Source of the DNA: Acinetobacter schindleri CIP 107287
GTDB taxonomy: Bacteria > Pseudomonadota > Gammaproteobacteria > Pseudomonadales > Moraxellaceae
NCBI RefSeq assembly: GCF_000368625.1
Contig: NZ_KB849576.1
Coordinates: forward strand, 853,297-917,296
DNA: 64,000 bases
Direction: 5' to 3'
Below, piece after piece: positions 52,185-62,617 of the stretch; position 1 is the stretch's first letter, and each line of letters begins with the position of its first letter. Made by a program: the position numbers and the translations under genes. The notes beneath the pieces were generated by a model. The model did no database searches and was not told where the DNA came from. It saw nothing but the letters and a program-made list of their open reading frames with translations.

Positions 52185-54386
52185 TTACTGCTGGGCTACA
52201 AACTTGGCACGCGCTGCATGCAGTTTTTTATAGCTGTCAATCAGGCGTAAATGACGATCCAGACCTTCAAGCTTCATACTGGTTTCAGCCAGGCCATAGA
52301 AACGGACTGTGCCTTCAACTGAACCCATGACTGCATCCATACGTTCATCACCAAACATACGACGGAAGTTGTGTTCATAATCTTCCAGTTCCATGTCATC
52401 ATCCAGCATGACTTCCAGAACGACATTCATGCACTGGTAGAACAGGCCACGTTCAACGGTATTGGTATTGAACTGCAGGAACTGCTCCACCAGATCTTTG
52501 GCTTCTTCAAATTGCTGCAAAGCCACATAAATCAGCAGTTTCAGTTCAAGAATAGTGAGTTGACCCCATTCAGTATTTTCATCGAACTCGATACCGATCA
52601 AGGTTTTGATCTCGGTATAGTCATCCTCATCTGCTTCTTCCAGACGCTCAACCAGTGCTTCCAGTTGTTCATCATCCAGACGGTGCAGATTCAGGATATC
52701 TTCACGGTATAAAAGCGCCTTGTTGGTATTGTCCCAAACCAGATCTTCCACCAGATAAATTTCCGAATACCCCGGCACCAGAATACGGCAAGCTGTTGCC
52801 CCTAAATGCTGATACACCGCCATATAAACTTCATGGCCCATGTCTTCCAGAATCGTAAATAATTCCTGAGCTTCATCTGCATTCGAGTTTTGACCGTTAT
52901 TGGTGAAATCCCACTCGACAAAATCATAATCTGATTTCGCGCTGAAGAAACGCCACGACACCACACCACTAGAATCAATAAAATGCTCAACAAAGTTATT
53001 CGGTTCAGTCACTGCATTGCTGCTAAAAGTTGGCTTTGGCAGATCATTCAGACCTTCAAAACTACGGCCTTGCAGCAATTCAGTCAGACTGCGCTCTAAT
53101 GCCACTTCAAAGTTAGGATGAGCACCGAATGAGGCAAATACACCGCCGGTACGCGGGTTCATCAGGGTGACACACATCACCGGGAACTGGCCGCCTAATG
53201 ACGCATCTTTGACCAGAACCGGAAAGCCCTGTTCTTCCAGACCTTTAATGCCTTCAACAATTTTTGGATATTTTGCCAGAACATGTTCAGGCACATCTGG
53301 AAGTGCGAGTTCACCTTCCAGAATTTCACGTTTGACCGCACGCTCAAAAATTTCAGACAAACACTGTACTTGTGCTTCAGCCAGTGTATTACCAGCACTC
53401 ATCCCGTTACTTAAGTAAAGGTTTTCGATCAGATTCGACGGGAAATAAACGGTTTCACCATCAGACTGACGTACAAATGGCAATGAACAGATACCGCGAG
53501 CCTTGTTCCCCGAATTAGTATCATAAAGATGGGTACCCAATAACTCATCTTCTGGATCATAAATTTCACGGGTATGTTCATCTAAAACTTCTGCTGGCAA
53601 CTCGCCATTTGGACCTGGCTGGAACCATTTTTCATCTGGATAATGCACAAATTCTGCATTGGCAATATCTTCACCCCAGAACTGGTCATTATAGAAGAAG
53701 TTACAGTTCAGACGCTCAATAAATTCACCCAAAGCAGATGCCAGCGCACTTTCTTTGGTTGAACCTTTACCATTGGTAAAACACATTGGCGACTGCGCAT
53801 CACGGATATGTAGCGACCACACATTCGGCACGATATTACGCCAAGAGGCAATTTCAATTTTCATGCCAAGCCCTGCTAGAATGGCAGACATATTGGCAAT
53901 GGTTTCTTCCAGCGGAAGGTCTTTACCTGGAATAAACGTACTGTTTTCAGAAGCTAGACTTGGCATTAACAAGGCTTGAGCATCCGCATCAATACTTTCC
54001 ACTTCTTCAATGACAAATTCAGGACCGGTTTGAATTACTTTCTTGACGGTACAACGGTCTATCGAACGTAAAATTCCTTGGCGATCTTTTTCAGAAATAT
54101 CAGCCGGCAGTTCAACCTGGATTTTAAAAATCTGTTTATAGCGGTTTTCAGGATCAACAATATTGTTTTGCGAAAGGCGGATATTATCGGTTGGAATGTC
54201 ACGTGCTGCGCAATAGACTTTGACAAAATAAGCCGCACAAAGTGCCGACGACGCCAGAAAATAATCGAATGGGCCAGGTGCCGAACCATCGCCTTTATAG
54301 CGGATCGGCTGATCGGCAATCACCGTGAAGTCATCGAACTTGGCTTCCTGGCGTAGATTATCGAGATAATTGACCTTAATTTCCAT
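52185..54386 (-). CDS. OsmC-YcaO fusion protein
   Basis: A 733-residue fusion. Residues 1-135 are an OsmC-like thiol peroxidase domain with its two conserved cysteines (ASSALCAAYF near 49 and SIDRCTVKK near 112). Residues 150-560 are a YcaO ATP-dependent cyclodehydratase-like domain (NGKGSTKESALASALGEFIE, with the ATP-binding Glu residues, then NTLAEAQVQCLSEIFERAVK). The C-terminal 150 residues are acidic and helical with TPR-like repeats as in E. coli YcaO. There is no proline-rich C-terminus. E. coli YcaO assists RimO-dependent methylthiolation of ribosomal protein S12. There is no peptide substrate gene nearby, so a natural-product role is unlikely. Confidence 0.9.
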   Translation of the reverse strand: MEIKVNYLDNLRQEAKFDDFTVIADQPIRYKGDGSAPGPFDYFLASSALCAAYFVKVYCAARDIPTDNIRLSQNNIVDPENRYKQIFKIQVELPADISEKDRQGILRSIDRCTVKKVIQTGPEFVIEEVESIDADAQALLMPSLASENSTFIPGKDLPLEETIANMSAILAGLGMKIEIASWRNIVPNVWSLHIRDAQSPMCFTNGKGSTKESALASALGEFIERLNCNFFYNDQFWGEDIANAEFVHYPDEKWFQPGPNGELPAEVLDEHTREIYDPEDELLGTHLYDTNSGNKARGICSLPFVRQSDGETVYFPSNLIENLYLSNGMSAGNTLAEAQVQCLSEIFERAVKREILEGELALPDVPEHVLAKYPKIVEGIKGLEEQGFPVLVKDASLGGQFPVMCVTLMNPRTGGVFASFGAHPNFEVALERSLTELLQGRSFEGLNDLPKPTFSSNAVTEPNNFVEHFIDSSGVVSWRFFSAKSDYDFVEWDFTNNGQNSNADEAQELFTILEDMGHEVYMAVYQHLGATACRILVPGYSEIYLVEDLVWDNTNKALLYREDILNLHRLDDEQLEALVERLEEADEDDYTEIKTLIGIEFDENTEWGQLTILELKLLIYVALQQFEEAKDLVEQFLQFNTNTVERGLFYQCMNVVLEVMLDDDMELEDYEHNFRRMFGDERMDAVMGSVEGTVRFYGLAETSMKLEGLDRHLRLIDSYKKLHAARAKFVAQQ

Positions 54387-54727
54387 GTGGATACCTAAAT
54401 ATTCTTATGTGCCGTCACGGACAGATAAGATGCTGAATCTGAATATACAAGCCGGTTCACGGAGGAGAACTTGAATGAAAAATAGAAAATGGTCAGGTTA
54501 TGCCATTTGACTAAGTGTCTGGATAACGCTGCCGAGAATGGCCGCTATTATAGAATTATTTTATGAAATTGATAATGTTTGTCTGAAATTCTGGCAGATT
54601 AAACTAGGCCCTCAGTCTTTCCTGAGCTACAGGAGCATGAATCTACTTCAAGTCATGAATTATATGATCAATCAAGGTTGCGGATGAGGCAGATTTTCAC
54701 CTGCCTAGTCTGAATGATTTCATAATT
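54387..54727. other. Intergenic, promoter region of osmC-ycaO
   Basis: A 341-base spacer between two minus-strand genes. It holds the osmC-ycaO promoter and a small hairpin AGGCAG-ATTTTCAC-CTGCCT at 54684-54703 without T-run, 20 bases after the porin gene's stop on its strand side. No gene is supported. Confidence 0.4.
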
Positions 54728-55498
54728 TTAAAAATCATAACTCAGTGCAACTACTGCAAGATTACGCTGCTTGTCATCATAACGGTCATAACCGCCAAAG
54801 ATATATTCACCAGACAAGGTCAACTTCGGCGCAACTTCATAACTCAATCCGGCATAAGCATAACGAAAGGCAACCTGCTTTTCGGTATCGCCCAGTTCAC
54901 CACCCTCATATTTGCCTTCATCGTTAAAATAGCTCCCTGCTGCCGTAACGCTGGCATTCAGACGATCATTTAACTGGTGGCTCAGATTCAGCGTATAAAA
55001 GGTATCGCCCTGATTGGCATAAGCCACATCATACAGATAGGTCGATACGCTGGCGCCGATACTGGTCTGATCATTCAATGCACGACTTACATTTAAGCCC
55101 AACTCATTTCCAGTGGTGTTCTCACCGCCCGGATAATAATAGGTAGCATTCCATAAATCCCAGTCATAGTTTTCGCTGCTATGGGTATAACCCAGCAAAA
55201 AATCATGCTCGAATTTGTCTGAACGATGTCCCGAACGTCCCTGCACTTCTGCATAAGAGTATCCAAGCGTAGATCCCCAATATCCGACATAAAAATTGCC
55301 ATAAGCCAGATTCAATGCTGCCTGCACAGCAAGGTCGTCATTTTCAGGTGCATTGGTTAAACCACGGGAGACGTACTTGGAGACCACACTCAAGTTTCCG
55401 CTTGCTTCTATTTTTTTTACTTCCGCATCATCGGCATAACAGTAAAGACTTGAAACAGCAGCACAGCCAAACAGCACTGCTTTATATAACATTTTCAT
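54728..55498 (-). CDS. TorF-family (TIGR02001) putative outer membrane porin
   Basis: A 256-residue beta-barrel protein. A signal peptide (residues 1-22, ending YCYA) is followed by alternating beta-strands and the terminal aromatic residue (ALSYDF) needed for outer membrane insertion. The family segment SVVSKYVSRGLTNAPENDDL is typical of TIGR02001/TorF proteins. The function is poorly known; transport of small solutes is proposed for the family. It is a single gene upstream of the osmC-ycaO gene with no evident link. Confidence 0.87.
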   Translation of the reverse strand: MKMLYKAVLFGCAAVSSLYCYADDAEVKKIEASGNLSVVSKYVSRGLTNAPENDDLAVQAALNLAYGNFYVGYWGSTLGYSYAEVQGRSGHRSDKFEHDFLLGYTHSSENYDWDLWNATYYYPGGENTTGNELGLNVSRALNDQTSIGASVSTYLYDVAYANQGDTFYTLNLSHQLNDRLNASVTAAGSYFNDEGKYEGGELGDTEKQVAFRYAYAGLSYEVAPKLTLSGEYIFGGYDRYDDKQRNLAVVALSYDF

Positions 55499-55625
55499 AA
55501 AATATAAATTGTATTAAGCACAGGCTAAATAAGACCTAAACCGGTGACGGCCTTATAAAGCTTGAGGTAAAGTAAATTTTGCTTTATTCCTGTTTGCATT
55601 CGGCAACAGAAAATTAAGCTATGAG

Positions 55626-57281
55626 TTAAGCGTGAGATGCCTTGTAGAAAGGTGCAGATGAAGGCGTAAGAGCAGGCTTGCCACGAATATGATCTGCCAG
55701 TTTTTCAGCGATCATAATTGTAGTTGCATTGAGGTTACCGGTAATGATCAAAGGCATGATCGAGGCGTCAATCACACGCAGACCCTGCATTTCATGTACG
55801 CGTCCATAACCATCGACAACCGCCATGTCATCCTCACCCATTTTACAGCTACACGATGGATGATACGCGGTTTCTGCATGATTACGAACAAATTCATCAA
55901 TTTCAGCATCTGTTTGTAGATGTTTTCCCGGACTGATTTCTTCACCGCGATAAGGATCAAGTGCCGGCTGCTGCATAATTTCCCGGGTGATCCGGATCGC
56001 ATCGCGGAACTCGCGCCAGTCCTGTTCCGTACTCATATAGTTAAACAGAATACTTGGATGCTCAAACGGGTCTTTGGATTTCAGACGGACACGGCCACGC
56101 GACGGCGAACGCATTGAACCAACATGAGCTTGAAAACCATGCTCATGAATGGCATTGGTGCCATTGTAGTTAATCGCAATCGGTAAAAAGTGATACTGAA
56201 TATTCGGCCATTCAAATTCATCTGAAGAGCGGATAAAACCACCTGCTTCAAACTGATTGCTCGCGCCAATGCCCTTACCCAAAAATAACCATTCTGCCCC
56301 AATCATCGGCTGGTTATACCATTTCAAAGCCGGATATAAGCTCACCGGTTTTTTGCACTGATATTGCAAGTACATTTCCAGATGGTCTTGCAGGTTTTCA
56401 CCCACTCCCGGTAAATCCTGAACTACAGGAATATCCAGACTTTTTAACAGTTCAGCCGAACCCACACCAGAACGTTGCAGGATTTGCGGTGATGCAATTG
56501 CACCAGCACAAAGTAGCACTTCACGATCGGCAAACACCTGAATCGGCTGCAAGGTATTTTGCCCCTCAAAATATTCCACACCAATCGCCTGATTACGATT
56601 AAACAGAATACGGTTGGTCATAGCGTGGGTAATAATCGTGAGATTATCCCGACCTTTGGCCATATCGAGATAACCACGTGCTGTACTGGAACGACGGCCT
56701 TGCGGCGTCACAGTTCGATCCATCGGACCGAAGCCTTCCTGTTGGTAACCGTTCAGATCATCGGTACGTGGATAACCGGCCTGTACACCCGCTTCGATCA
56801 TGGCATGAAACAGTTCATTATTGCCCTGTTTAGGCGTTGCCACCGAAACCGGTCCAGAATCGCCATGATAATCATTGCCACCAATATCACGGCTTTCCGC
56901 TTTTTTATAATATGGCAGACATTCGGCATAGCTCCAGTGTTCAAGCCCCTTCAGGCTGGCCCACTGTTCCAGATCCATGGCATTACCGCGAATGTAGCAC
57001 ATGCCGTTAATTAACGAAGAACCACCCAAGCCTTTACCACGACCGCATTCCATCCGACGGTTATTCATATGTGGTTCGGGGTCGGTCAGGTAGGCCCAGT
57101 TATAGCGTCGTCCCTGTAATGGATAAGCCAAAGCGGCTGGCATCTGGGTTCTAAAATCCAGCCGATGATCCGGACCACCCGCTTCCAGCAACAAGACTTT
57201 GATCTCTGGATCTTCCGTTAAACGCGCTGCCAATACATTACCCGCAGAACCTGCACCAATAATAATATAGTCGTAATTCAT
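55626..57281 (-). CDS. betA: Choline dehydrogenase BetA
   Basis: A 551-residue GMC oxidoreductase. The FAD-binding motif [17 protein letters not shown] is at the N-terminus, followed by [20 protein letters not shown] and the C-terminal signature [24 protein letters not shown]. The catalytic His lies in [10 protein letters not shown]. It oxidises choline to betaine aldehyde, feeding electrons to the respiratory chain. It lies 11 bases after betB in betI-betB-betA. Confidence 0.96.
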   Translation of the reverse strand: MNYDYIIIGAGSAGNVLAARLTEDPEIKVLLLEAGGPDHRLDFRTQMPAALAYPLQGRRYNWAYLTDPEPHMNNRRMECGRGKGLGGSSLINGMCYIRGNAMDLEQWASLKGLEHWSYAECLPYYKKAESRDIGGNDYHGDSGPVSVATPKQGNNELFHAMIEAGVQAGYPRTDDLNGYQQEGFGPMDRTVTPQGRRSSTARGYLDMAKGRDNLTIITHAMTNRILFNRNQAIGVEYFEGQNTLQPIQVFADREVLLCAGAIASPQILQRSGVGSAELLKSLDIPVVQDLPGVGENLQDHLEMYLQYQCKKPVSLYPALKWYNQPMIGAEWLFLGKGIGASNQFEAGGFIRSSDEFEWPNIQYHFLPIAINYNGTNAIHEHGFQAHVGSMRSPSRGRVRLKSKDPFEHPSILFNYMSTEQDWREFRDAIRITREIMQQPALDPYRGEEISPGKHLQTDAEIDEFVRNHAETAYHPSCSCKMGEDDMAVVDGYGRVHEMQGLRVIDASIMPLIITGNLNATTIMIAEKLADHIRGKPALTPSSAPFYKASHA

Positions 57282-57292
57282 TCATCCTCCCC

Positions 57293-58768
57293 TTATGCGT
57301 TAAACACGGATTGGAAAGGACTCAATTCCACCTGAACTGATTTGGTCTGGGTATATTGCTGTAGTGTGACAATACCGTTTTCGCGACCGACACCCGAATG
57401 TTTATAGCCACCCACTGGCATTTCTGCTGGAGATTCACCCCAGGTATTGATCCAGCAAATACCGGCTTCGATTTGATGAATAATACGATGCGCACGTGCC
57501 AGATTTAGTGTCACGACACCAGCGGCCAGACCATACTCGGTGTCATTGGCGCGACAAATAGCCTCTTCTTCTGAGTCATAACTCAAAATACTCATGACTG
57601 GACCAAAGATTTCTTCACGGACAATCGTCATGTCGTCACGGCAATCGGTAAATACCGTGGGTAGCACATAAGCGCCTTGGGCAAATTGATCATCTTCGGC
57701 ACGGCCACCACCACAAAGTAAACGAGCGCCTTCTTTTTTGCCCTGTTCGATATAATCCAGCACTTTTTCCATATGAGAGAAGCTGGACACTGGACCAAAA
57801 TTGGTGTCAGGATCAAGTGGATCCCCCATACGGATATAAGGAATGCGCTGCAGAATCTTTTCTTCGAATTCTGCTTTTAAGGCTAAAGGTACAAATACGC
57901 GGGTACCATTGGTACAGACCTGACCGGAACTGTAGAAGTTGGCCATCATGGCTATATCTGCTGCCAGATCCAGATCGGCATCTTCGCAGATAATCAGCGG
58001 GGATTTTCCACCGAGTTCCATGGTGACTTCTTTCAGACTGGAATTCGCAGCTTGGGCCATGACTTTTTTGCCGGTGGCAACACCACCAGTAAATGAAACT
58101 TTAGCTATGTCCGGATGTGAGGTCAGATAAGCACCAATTTCACTGCCACCTGTTACCACATTAAATACACCATGCGGAACACCGGCTTCAGTATAAATTT
58201 CTGCCAGTTTTAACGCAGTTAAAGGTGTTACTTCACTTGCCTTAAAGATCATGGCATTGCCCGCTGCCAGTGCAGGAGCTGATTTCCATAAAGCAATTTG
58301 AATCGGGTAATTCCATGCACCAATTCCGGCCACCACACCCAGAGGTTCACGACGGGTATAAATAAATGATGTTTCTCGTAGTGGAATTTGCTGGCCTTCG
58401 AGTGCTGGCAAAATACCCGCATAGTATTCGAGCACATCAGCGCCCGTTGCAATATCGACAGTTGAGGTTTCACTAAAAGCCTTGCCGCTATCCATAGTTT
58501 CAATACGGGCCAGCTCGTCATTACGTTCACGAAGAATAGCGACAGCCTTGTTTAAGATACGGGAACGTTGAATCGCCGTCATTTCTGCCCAGACTTTCTG
58601 GCCTTGCTGAGCAGATTTTACTGCACGGTCGATATCGTCTTTGCTGCAAATCTGGACTTCCGCCAGAACTTCGCCGGTCGCCGGATTAATTGTTTCAAAT
58701 GTGCTGTTGGATATAGCATCGACAAATTGTCCGTGGATATAAGGACGTTGCAGATTAAAGTGTGTCAA
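57293..58768 (-). CDS. betB: Betaine aldehyde dehydrogenase BetB
   Basis: A 491-residue aldehyde dehydrogenase. The catalytic Glu is in [12 protein letters not shown] and the nucleophile Cys in [17 protein letters not shown], a BADH-type sequence. [13 protein letters not shown] begins the family core. It oxidises betaine aldehyde to glycine betaine with NAD(P)+. Its start overlaps the betI stop by four bases. Confidence 0.96.
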   Translation of the reverse strand: MTHFNLQRPYIHGQFVDAISNSTFETINPATGEVLAEVQICSKDDIDRAVKSAQQGQKVWAEMTAIQRSRILNKAVAILRERNDELARIETMDSGKAFSETSTVDIATGADVLEYYAGILPALEGQQIPLRETSFIYTRREPLGVVAGIGAWNYPIQIALWKSAPALAAGNAMIFKASEVTPLTALKLAEIYTEAGVPHGVFNVVTGGSEIGAYLTSHPDIAKVSFTGGVATGKKVMAQAANSSLKEVTMELGGKSPLIICEDADLDLAADIAMMANFYSSGQVCTNGTRVFVPLALKAEFEEKILQRIPYIRMGDPLDPDTNFGPVSSFSHMEKVLDYIEQGKKEGARLLCGGGRAEDDQFAQGAYVLPTVFTDCRDDMTIVREEIFGPVMSILSYDSEEEAICRANDTEYGLAAGVVTLNLARAHRIIHQIEAGICWINTWGESPAEMPVGGYKHSGVGRENGIVTLQQYTQTKSVQVELSPFQSVFNA

Positions 58769-59370
58769 TGGGATTCCCTCGCAGTTGAGTCATTCTTGAG
58801 TTGCTGTCGGATATAGTCACTACAAAGTTCTATCGGCATTTCAGGGTCAAGTTCTTCATTAATCAGTGCACCCCTTAACCAGAAGCCATCAATCAGCGCA
58901 GCCAGACCTTGAGCGGCTTTTTCAGCTTGTGCCTTAGGCAGCGCTTTCATGAATTCGTACTTGATATTGGAATGCAGGCGGTAATGATTGATCTGCTGTA
59001 ACCGATGTAACTCAGGTTGATGCAAACTGCTAGCCCAGAACGCCAACCAGACTTTCATGGCCGCCTTGTCGGTTTGTGGAGCAGCAAAATTACCACGTAC
59101 GATCGCCAGTAAGCGCTGCTCCGGTAAGTCATCAACCTGTATCTTTATCTGTGCAACAGATTTACCCAATTGCTGCAATAAGTAACGCATTGTGGCTTCA
59201 ATCAAGCCATTTTTACCTCGAAAGTAATGACTTATGATGCCGGTTGAGACACCTGCTCTCTGGGCAATCTGACTAATTGAAGCTTCTGCAAAACCTAGCT
59301 CATTCACTGCAGCTAAGGTGGCATCGATCAGTTGCTGACGACGGATCGGTTGCATACCAACTTTGGGCAT
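58765..59370 (-). CDS. betI: Choline-responsive repressor BetI
   Basis: A 201-residue TetR-family regulator, length and sequence typical of Bet[21 protein letters not shown] at the N-terminus, HTH around 25-55 ([20 protein letters not shown]), and [14 protein letters not shown] near the C-terminus. Choline is the inducer in E. coli. It is first in betIBA and divergent from betT. The 16-bp palindrome at 59461-59476 is its likely operator. Confidence 0.95.
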   Translation of the reverse strand: MPKVGMQPIRRQQLIDATLAAVNELGFAEASISQIAQRAGVSTGIISHYFRGKNGLIEATMRYLLQQLGKSVAQIKIQVDDLPEQRLLAIVRGNFAAPQTDKAAMKVWLAFWASSLHQPELHRLQQINHYRLHSNIKYEFMKALPKAQAEKAAQGLAALIDGFWLRGALINEELDPEMPIELCSDYIRQQLKNDSTARESH

Positions 59371-59460
59371 AGGACTAACCTGAATAACGGATGTAACAAT
59401 AAAAAATCACTCTGCTAAAGCAAATAGCTGAATGATGTAACAATTCATAAACTCTTTTTT

Positions 59461-59476
59461 AATTGAACGTTCAATT
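59461..59476. promoter_or_regulatory. BetI operator (candidate)
   Basis: AATTGAACGTTCAATT is a perfect 16-bp palindrome between betI and betT. A BetI dimer bound here would repress both divergent units. The rest of the 270-base region is AT-rich with no further gene. Confidence 0.7.
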
Positions 59477-59640
59477 AATAAAAATTATAGTGCCAGCTCA
59501 CTCTTGATGTACAGCGCAGTTTGTTTTGGATTTGCAAAAGTTTGTAATTCACGAAAACAAGGAAGCTTTACCGCAGGCTTTTGCTTTTAAATCACACTGC
59601 ACTGTAGATCATCCGGCAACAAAACGATGGTCATGGATTT

Positions 59641-61677
59641 ATGCAAAAGAAAAACGAAGAGGTGCAAGATAGTCTGAATAAAGTGGTCTTTTATTTTTCG
59701 GCAACGCTTATTCTGCTGTTTTCTATCATCACCATTTTATTTAATGAACAGGCCAATCAGGTTATTACCAATATTTTAAACTGGGTCAGTGCGACCTTTA
59801 GCTGGTACTACCTGTTGGCGGCAACACTGTATCTGGTCTTTATCCTTTTTATCGCCTGCTCACGTTATGGCGAAATTAAATTGGGTCCTAAACATTCCAA
59901 GCCAGAATTTAGTCTACTGAGTTGGTCGGCGATGCTATTTTCTGCCGGAATCGGGATTGACCTGATGTTTTTCTCGGTGGCAGAACCGCTTTCCCATTAT
60001 ATGCATCCACCGGTGGGTGAAGGCGAAACCTTTGAGGCTGCACGTCAGTCCATGGTCTGGACGCTGTTTCACTATGGTTTAACCGGCTGGAGTATGTACG
60101 CACTGATTGGGGTCGCACTGGGCTATTTCAGTTATCGTTATAACCTGCCACTGACCATCCGTTCGGCACTCTATCCCATCTTCGGTAAAAAAATTAATGG
60201 TCCAATTGGACATACAGTAGATACTGCTGCGGTACTCGGGACGATTTTTGGTATTGCCACCACCTGCGGTATTGGCGTCGTACAATTAAATTATGGTCTG
60301 CATGTGCTGTTTGGTTTACCGGAAAATCTCTGGGTCCAGACCGCTTTAATTCTGGTGGCCGTGATTATTACTATTTTTTCTGTCGCTGCGGGGGTCAACA
60401 AAGGTATTCGCATTCTTTCAGAGATCAATATTTACGTATCGATCGGATTACTGCTGTTCATTCTATTTGTCGGCAATACCGAGTTTTTACTGGGTGCCTT
60501 GATCCAGAACTTTGGCGACTACATCAGCCAGTTTCCTCAACTGTCTTTGACCAGTTTTCCTTTTGAGCAGCCGAAAGAATGGATGAATAGCTGGACCTTG
60601 TTCTTCTGGGCCTGGTGGATCGCCTGGTCACCTTTTGTGGGGCTGTTCTTGGCACGGATTTCACGTGGTCGTACCATTCGTGAATTTGTCACTGGGACTT
60701 TGGTTATTCCATTGTTATTTACCCTGACCTGGTTATCTATTTTTGGTAACAGCGCCTTATATAGCGTTATTTTTGATGGTAATACTCAGTTAGCAGCGAC
60801 CGTTCTCGATAACCCGGCCCACGGTTTTTATGATCTGTTAGCCCAATATCCCGGCTCTATGTTTACCGCAGGCGTGGCCACGATTACCGGTTTATTATTC
60901 TATGTGACCTCGGCAGATTCTGGAGCATTGGTATTAGGCAATTTCACCACTAAATTTAGCAATATCGAGCATGACTCTCCACGCTGGCTCAGTATTTTCT
61001 GGGCGATTGCGATTGGCTTGCTGACCTTGGCGATGCTGATGGCCAATGGCGTGACAGCATTACAGAACACCACGATTATTATGGGCCTGCCCTTTAGTTT
61101 CGTGATCTTCTTTGTGATGGCAGGTTTATATAAATCTTTGCGACTTGAAGATTTCCGTCAAGCCAGTACCAGTCTGAATGCAGCGCCTGTGGTCGGCAAT
61201 GTCGATATTTTTAACTGGAAGAAACGCCTGAGTCGGGTCATGCTGCATCCCAGCTTGAACCAAACCCGAAACATGCTGGATGACGTGTGTAAACCGGCAA
61301 TTCAGGCTGTAGCCAGCGAGCTGATCAGCAAAGGGATACAAGTCGATGTACAGGAAAAACCGGTTGATCATGAACCTGAACTTTATCATCTGGATCTGGT
61401 TATTCAGCTAGATGAAGAAGAAAACTTTGTCTATGCCATTTGGCCAGTACGTTATGACACGCCAAACTTCAGTGCCCGCGGGAAACGTACCAAACGCTAT
61501 TACTACCGTCTGGAAAGTTACCTATTTGAAGGTTCTCAGGGCAATGATCTGGTGGGTTATAGCAAAGAACAGGTGATCAATGACATTCTGGATAAATATG
61601 AACGTCATATGATGTATCTGCATATCAACCGGATTAGTCCGGGTAAACGCCCACTGTTTCCGGATCGCGAATCTTAG
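59641..61677 (+). CDS. betT: BCCT-family choline transporter BetT
   Basis: A 678-residue transporter with 12 membrane helices and a long C-terminal cytoplasmic domain (residues 515-678), as in E. coli BetT. The BCCT signature FFWAWWIAWSPFVGLFLARI, with the aromatic substrate box, is present, as are ISRGRTIREF and YVTSADSGALVLG. It couples choline import to the proton gradient, supplying BetA and BetB. The C-terminal domain controls osmotic activation in related proteins. The start at ATG 59641 has weak upstream signals. Confidence 0.95.
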   Translation: MQKKNEEVQDSLNKVVFYFSATLILLFSIITILFNEQANQVITNILNWVSATFSWYYLLAATLYLVFILFIACSRYGEIKLGPKHSKPEFSLLSWSAMLFSAGIGIDLMFFSVAEPLSHYMHPPVGEGETFEAARQSMVWTLFHYGLTGWSMYALIGVALGYFSYRYNLPLTIRSALYPIFGKKINGPIGHTVDTAAVLGTIFGIATTCGIGVVQLNYGLHVLFGLPENLWVQTALILVAVIITIFSVAAGVNKGIRILSEINIYVSIGLLLFILFVGNTEFLLGALIQNFGDYISQFPQLSLTSFPFEQPKEWMNSWTLFFWAWWIAWSPFVGLFLARISRGRTIREFVTGTLVIPLLFTLTWLSIFGNSALYSVIFDGNTQLAATVLDNPAHGFYDLLAQYPGSMFTAGVATITGLLFYVTSADSGALVLGNFTTKFSNIEHDSPRWLSIFWAIAIGLLTLAMLMANGVTALQNTTIIMGLPFSFVIFFVMAGLYKSLRLEDFRQASTSLNAAPVVGNVDIFNWKKRLSRVMLHPSLNQTRNMLDDVCKPAIQAVASELISKGIQVDVQEKPVDHEPELYHLDLVIQLDEEENFVYAIWPVRYDTPNFSARGKRTKRYYYRLESYLFEGSQGNDLVGYSKEQVINDILDKYERHMMYLHINRISPGKRPLFPDRES

Positions 61678-61705
61678 GATAAGACCCATTAAAAAGGATT
61701 GAATA

Positions 61706-62314
61706 ATGTCAGAAACTTTAAATGCCTTTGCCCTATTTTTCTCCCTGCTCAATCCTTTTTTGATGAGTATTTACATGCTCGGAATTATCCGTAATTCCGA
61801 GGCTAAAGTATTCAACATGGCATTGATTCAGGGCAGTCTGATCAGCTTTATTGTGTTCATCATTTTTGCAAAAACTGGTGAAGCCTTCTTTCAGGAAGTG
61901 CTGCATGTCCGCTTTGAATCCTTTCAGATTTTTGGCGGTATTATCTTTCTGGTGATTGGCTATCGTTATGTATTTGAAGGTGCCGATACGATTGGGGTCA
62001 TGCGTGGTGCACCCAGTCATCTGGCGGGCACCATTGCCATGCCCTTTATGATTGGTCCGGGAACCATTTCGGCATCCGTGATTACCGGCATTCAGCTCAG
62101 TTTATGGCAAACCATTCTGGTGATTTTCTCTACCCTTTTTCTGACATGTAGCCTGTTAATTCTAATGAAATATTTACATGATCATTTACAGCATAAATAC
62201 TCTAACTACATCGATTTATATGTCGATATTGTCGGTCGTGTTGCTGCGCTGCTGATTGGGACAATTGCGATTGATATGATTGTCACGGGCGTCAGTGGCA
62301 TCATGCAGGGTTAA
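61706..62314 (+). CDS. MarC-family (UPF0056) membrane protein
   Basis: A 202-residue integral membrane protein with six hydrophobic helices. Family features are LFFSLLNPFLMSIYMLGI near the N-terminus and AGTIAMPFMIGPGTISASVI in the middle. The function is unknown; the earlier link of MarC to multidrug resistance is not supported in E. coli. It lies 28 bases after betT on the same strand, with AAAGGA as ribosome-binding site, so it may share the choline-induced transcript. Confidence 0.88.
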   Translation: MSETLNAFALFFSLLNPFLMSIYMLGIIRNSEAKVFNMALIQGSLISFIVFIIFAKTGEAFFQEVLHVRFESFQIFGGIIFLVIGYRYVFEGADTIGVMRGAPSHLAGTIAMPFMIGPGTISASVITGIQLSLWQTILVIFSTLFLTCSLLILMKYLHDHLQHKYSNYIDLYVDIVGRVAALLIGTIAIDMIVTGVSGIMQG

Positions 62315-62322
62315 TCCAATCA

Positions 62323-62526
62323 TTATAAAAGCCGTCTTAACTGCTTGTTGCGCGTCACCAGCCCTAAGACTTTTCGGCGTGCCATAATATCTTCTTGACT
62401 GCATTTCAGCATTTCAATGAGTTGTTCAATAGGTAAATTATTATTTTCAATCAGTATAATGTCCTGCTCACGTGTCCAATGAGCCGTGAGCAATTTAGCG
62501 GTTAATTTCTTGGTATTTACTCTCAT
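62323..62526 (-). CDS. Small basic protein, HTH-like
   Basis: A 67-residue basic protein. HWTREQDIILIENNNLPIEQ, LIEMLKCSQEDIMARRKVLG resembles a SANT/Myb-like or GcrA-type helix-turn-helix start (Trp-Thr-x-Glu-x-Asp). It is convergent with marC and unlinked to other genes. The codon use and the helical pattern suggest a real protein, but I do not recognise a named family. Confidence 0.6.
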   Translation of the reverse strand: MRVNTKKLTAKLLTAHWTREQDIILIENNNLPIEQLIEMLKCSQEDIMARRKVLGLVTRNKQLRRLL

Positions 62527-62617
62527 TCATTTCAACGCATCATCAATCAATTGATTTCAGTTTAAAACACTATAAATCATATGCTGTTGAAGTCTGGTAA
62601 ATCCCATGTTTATCAAG

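Noticed and set aside
54475..54510. An 11-codon plus-strand frame with a strong GGAGGAG ribosome-binding site, suggesting a leader peptide.
   Set aside because: No plus-strand gene follows, both neighbours are on the minus strand, and the region is the osmC-ycaO promoter, so it is probably chance.
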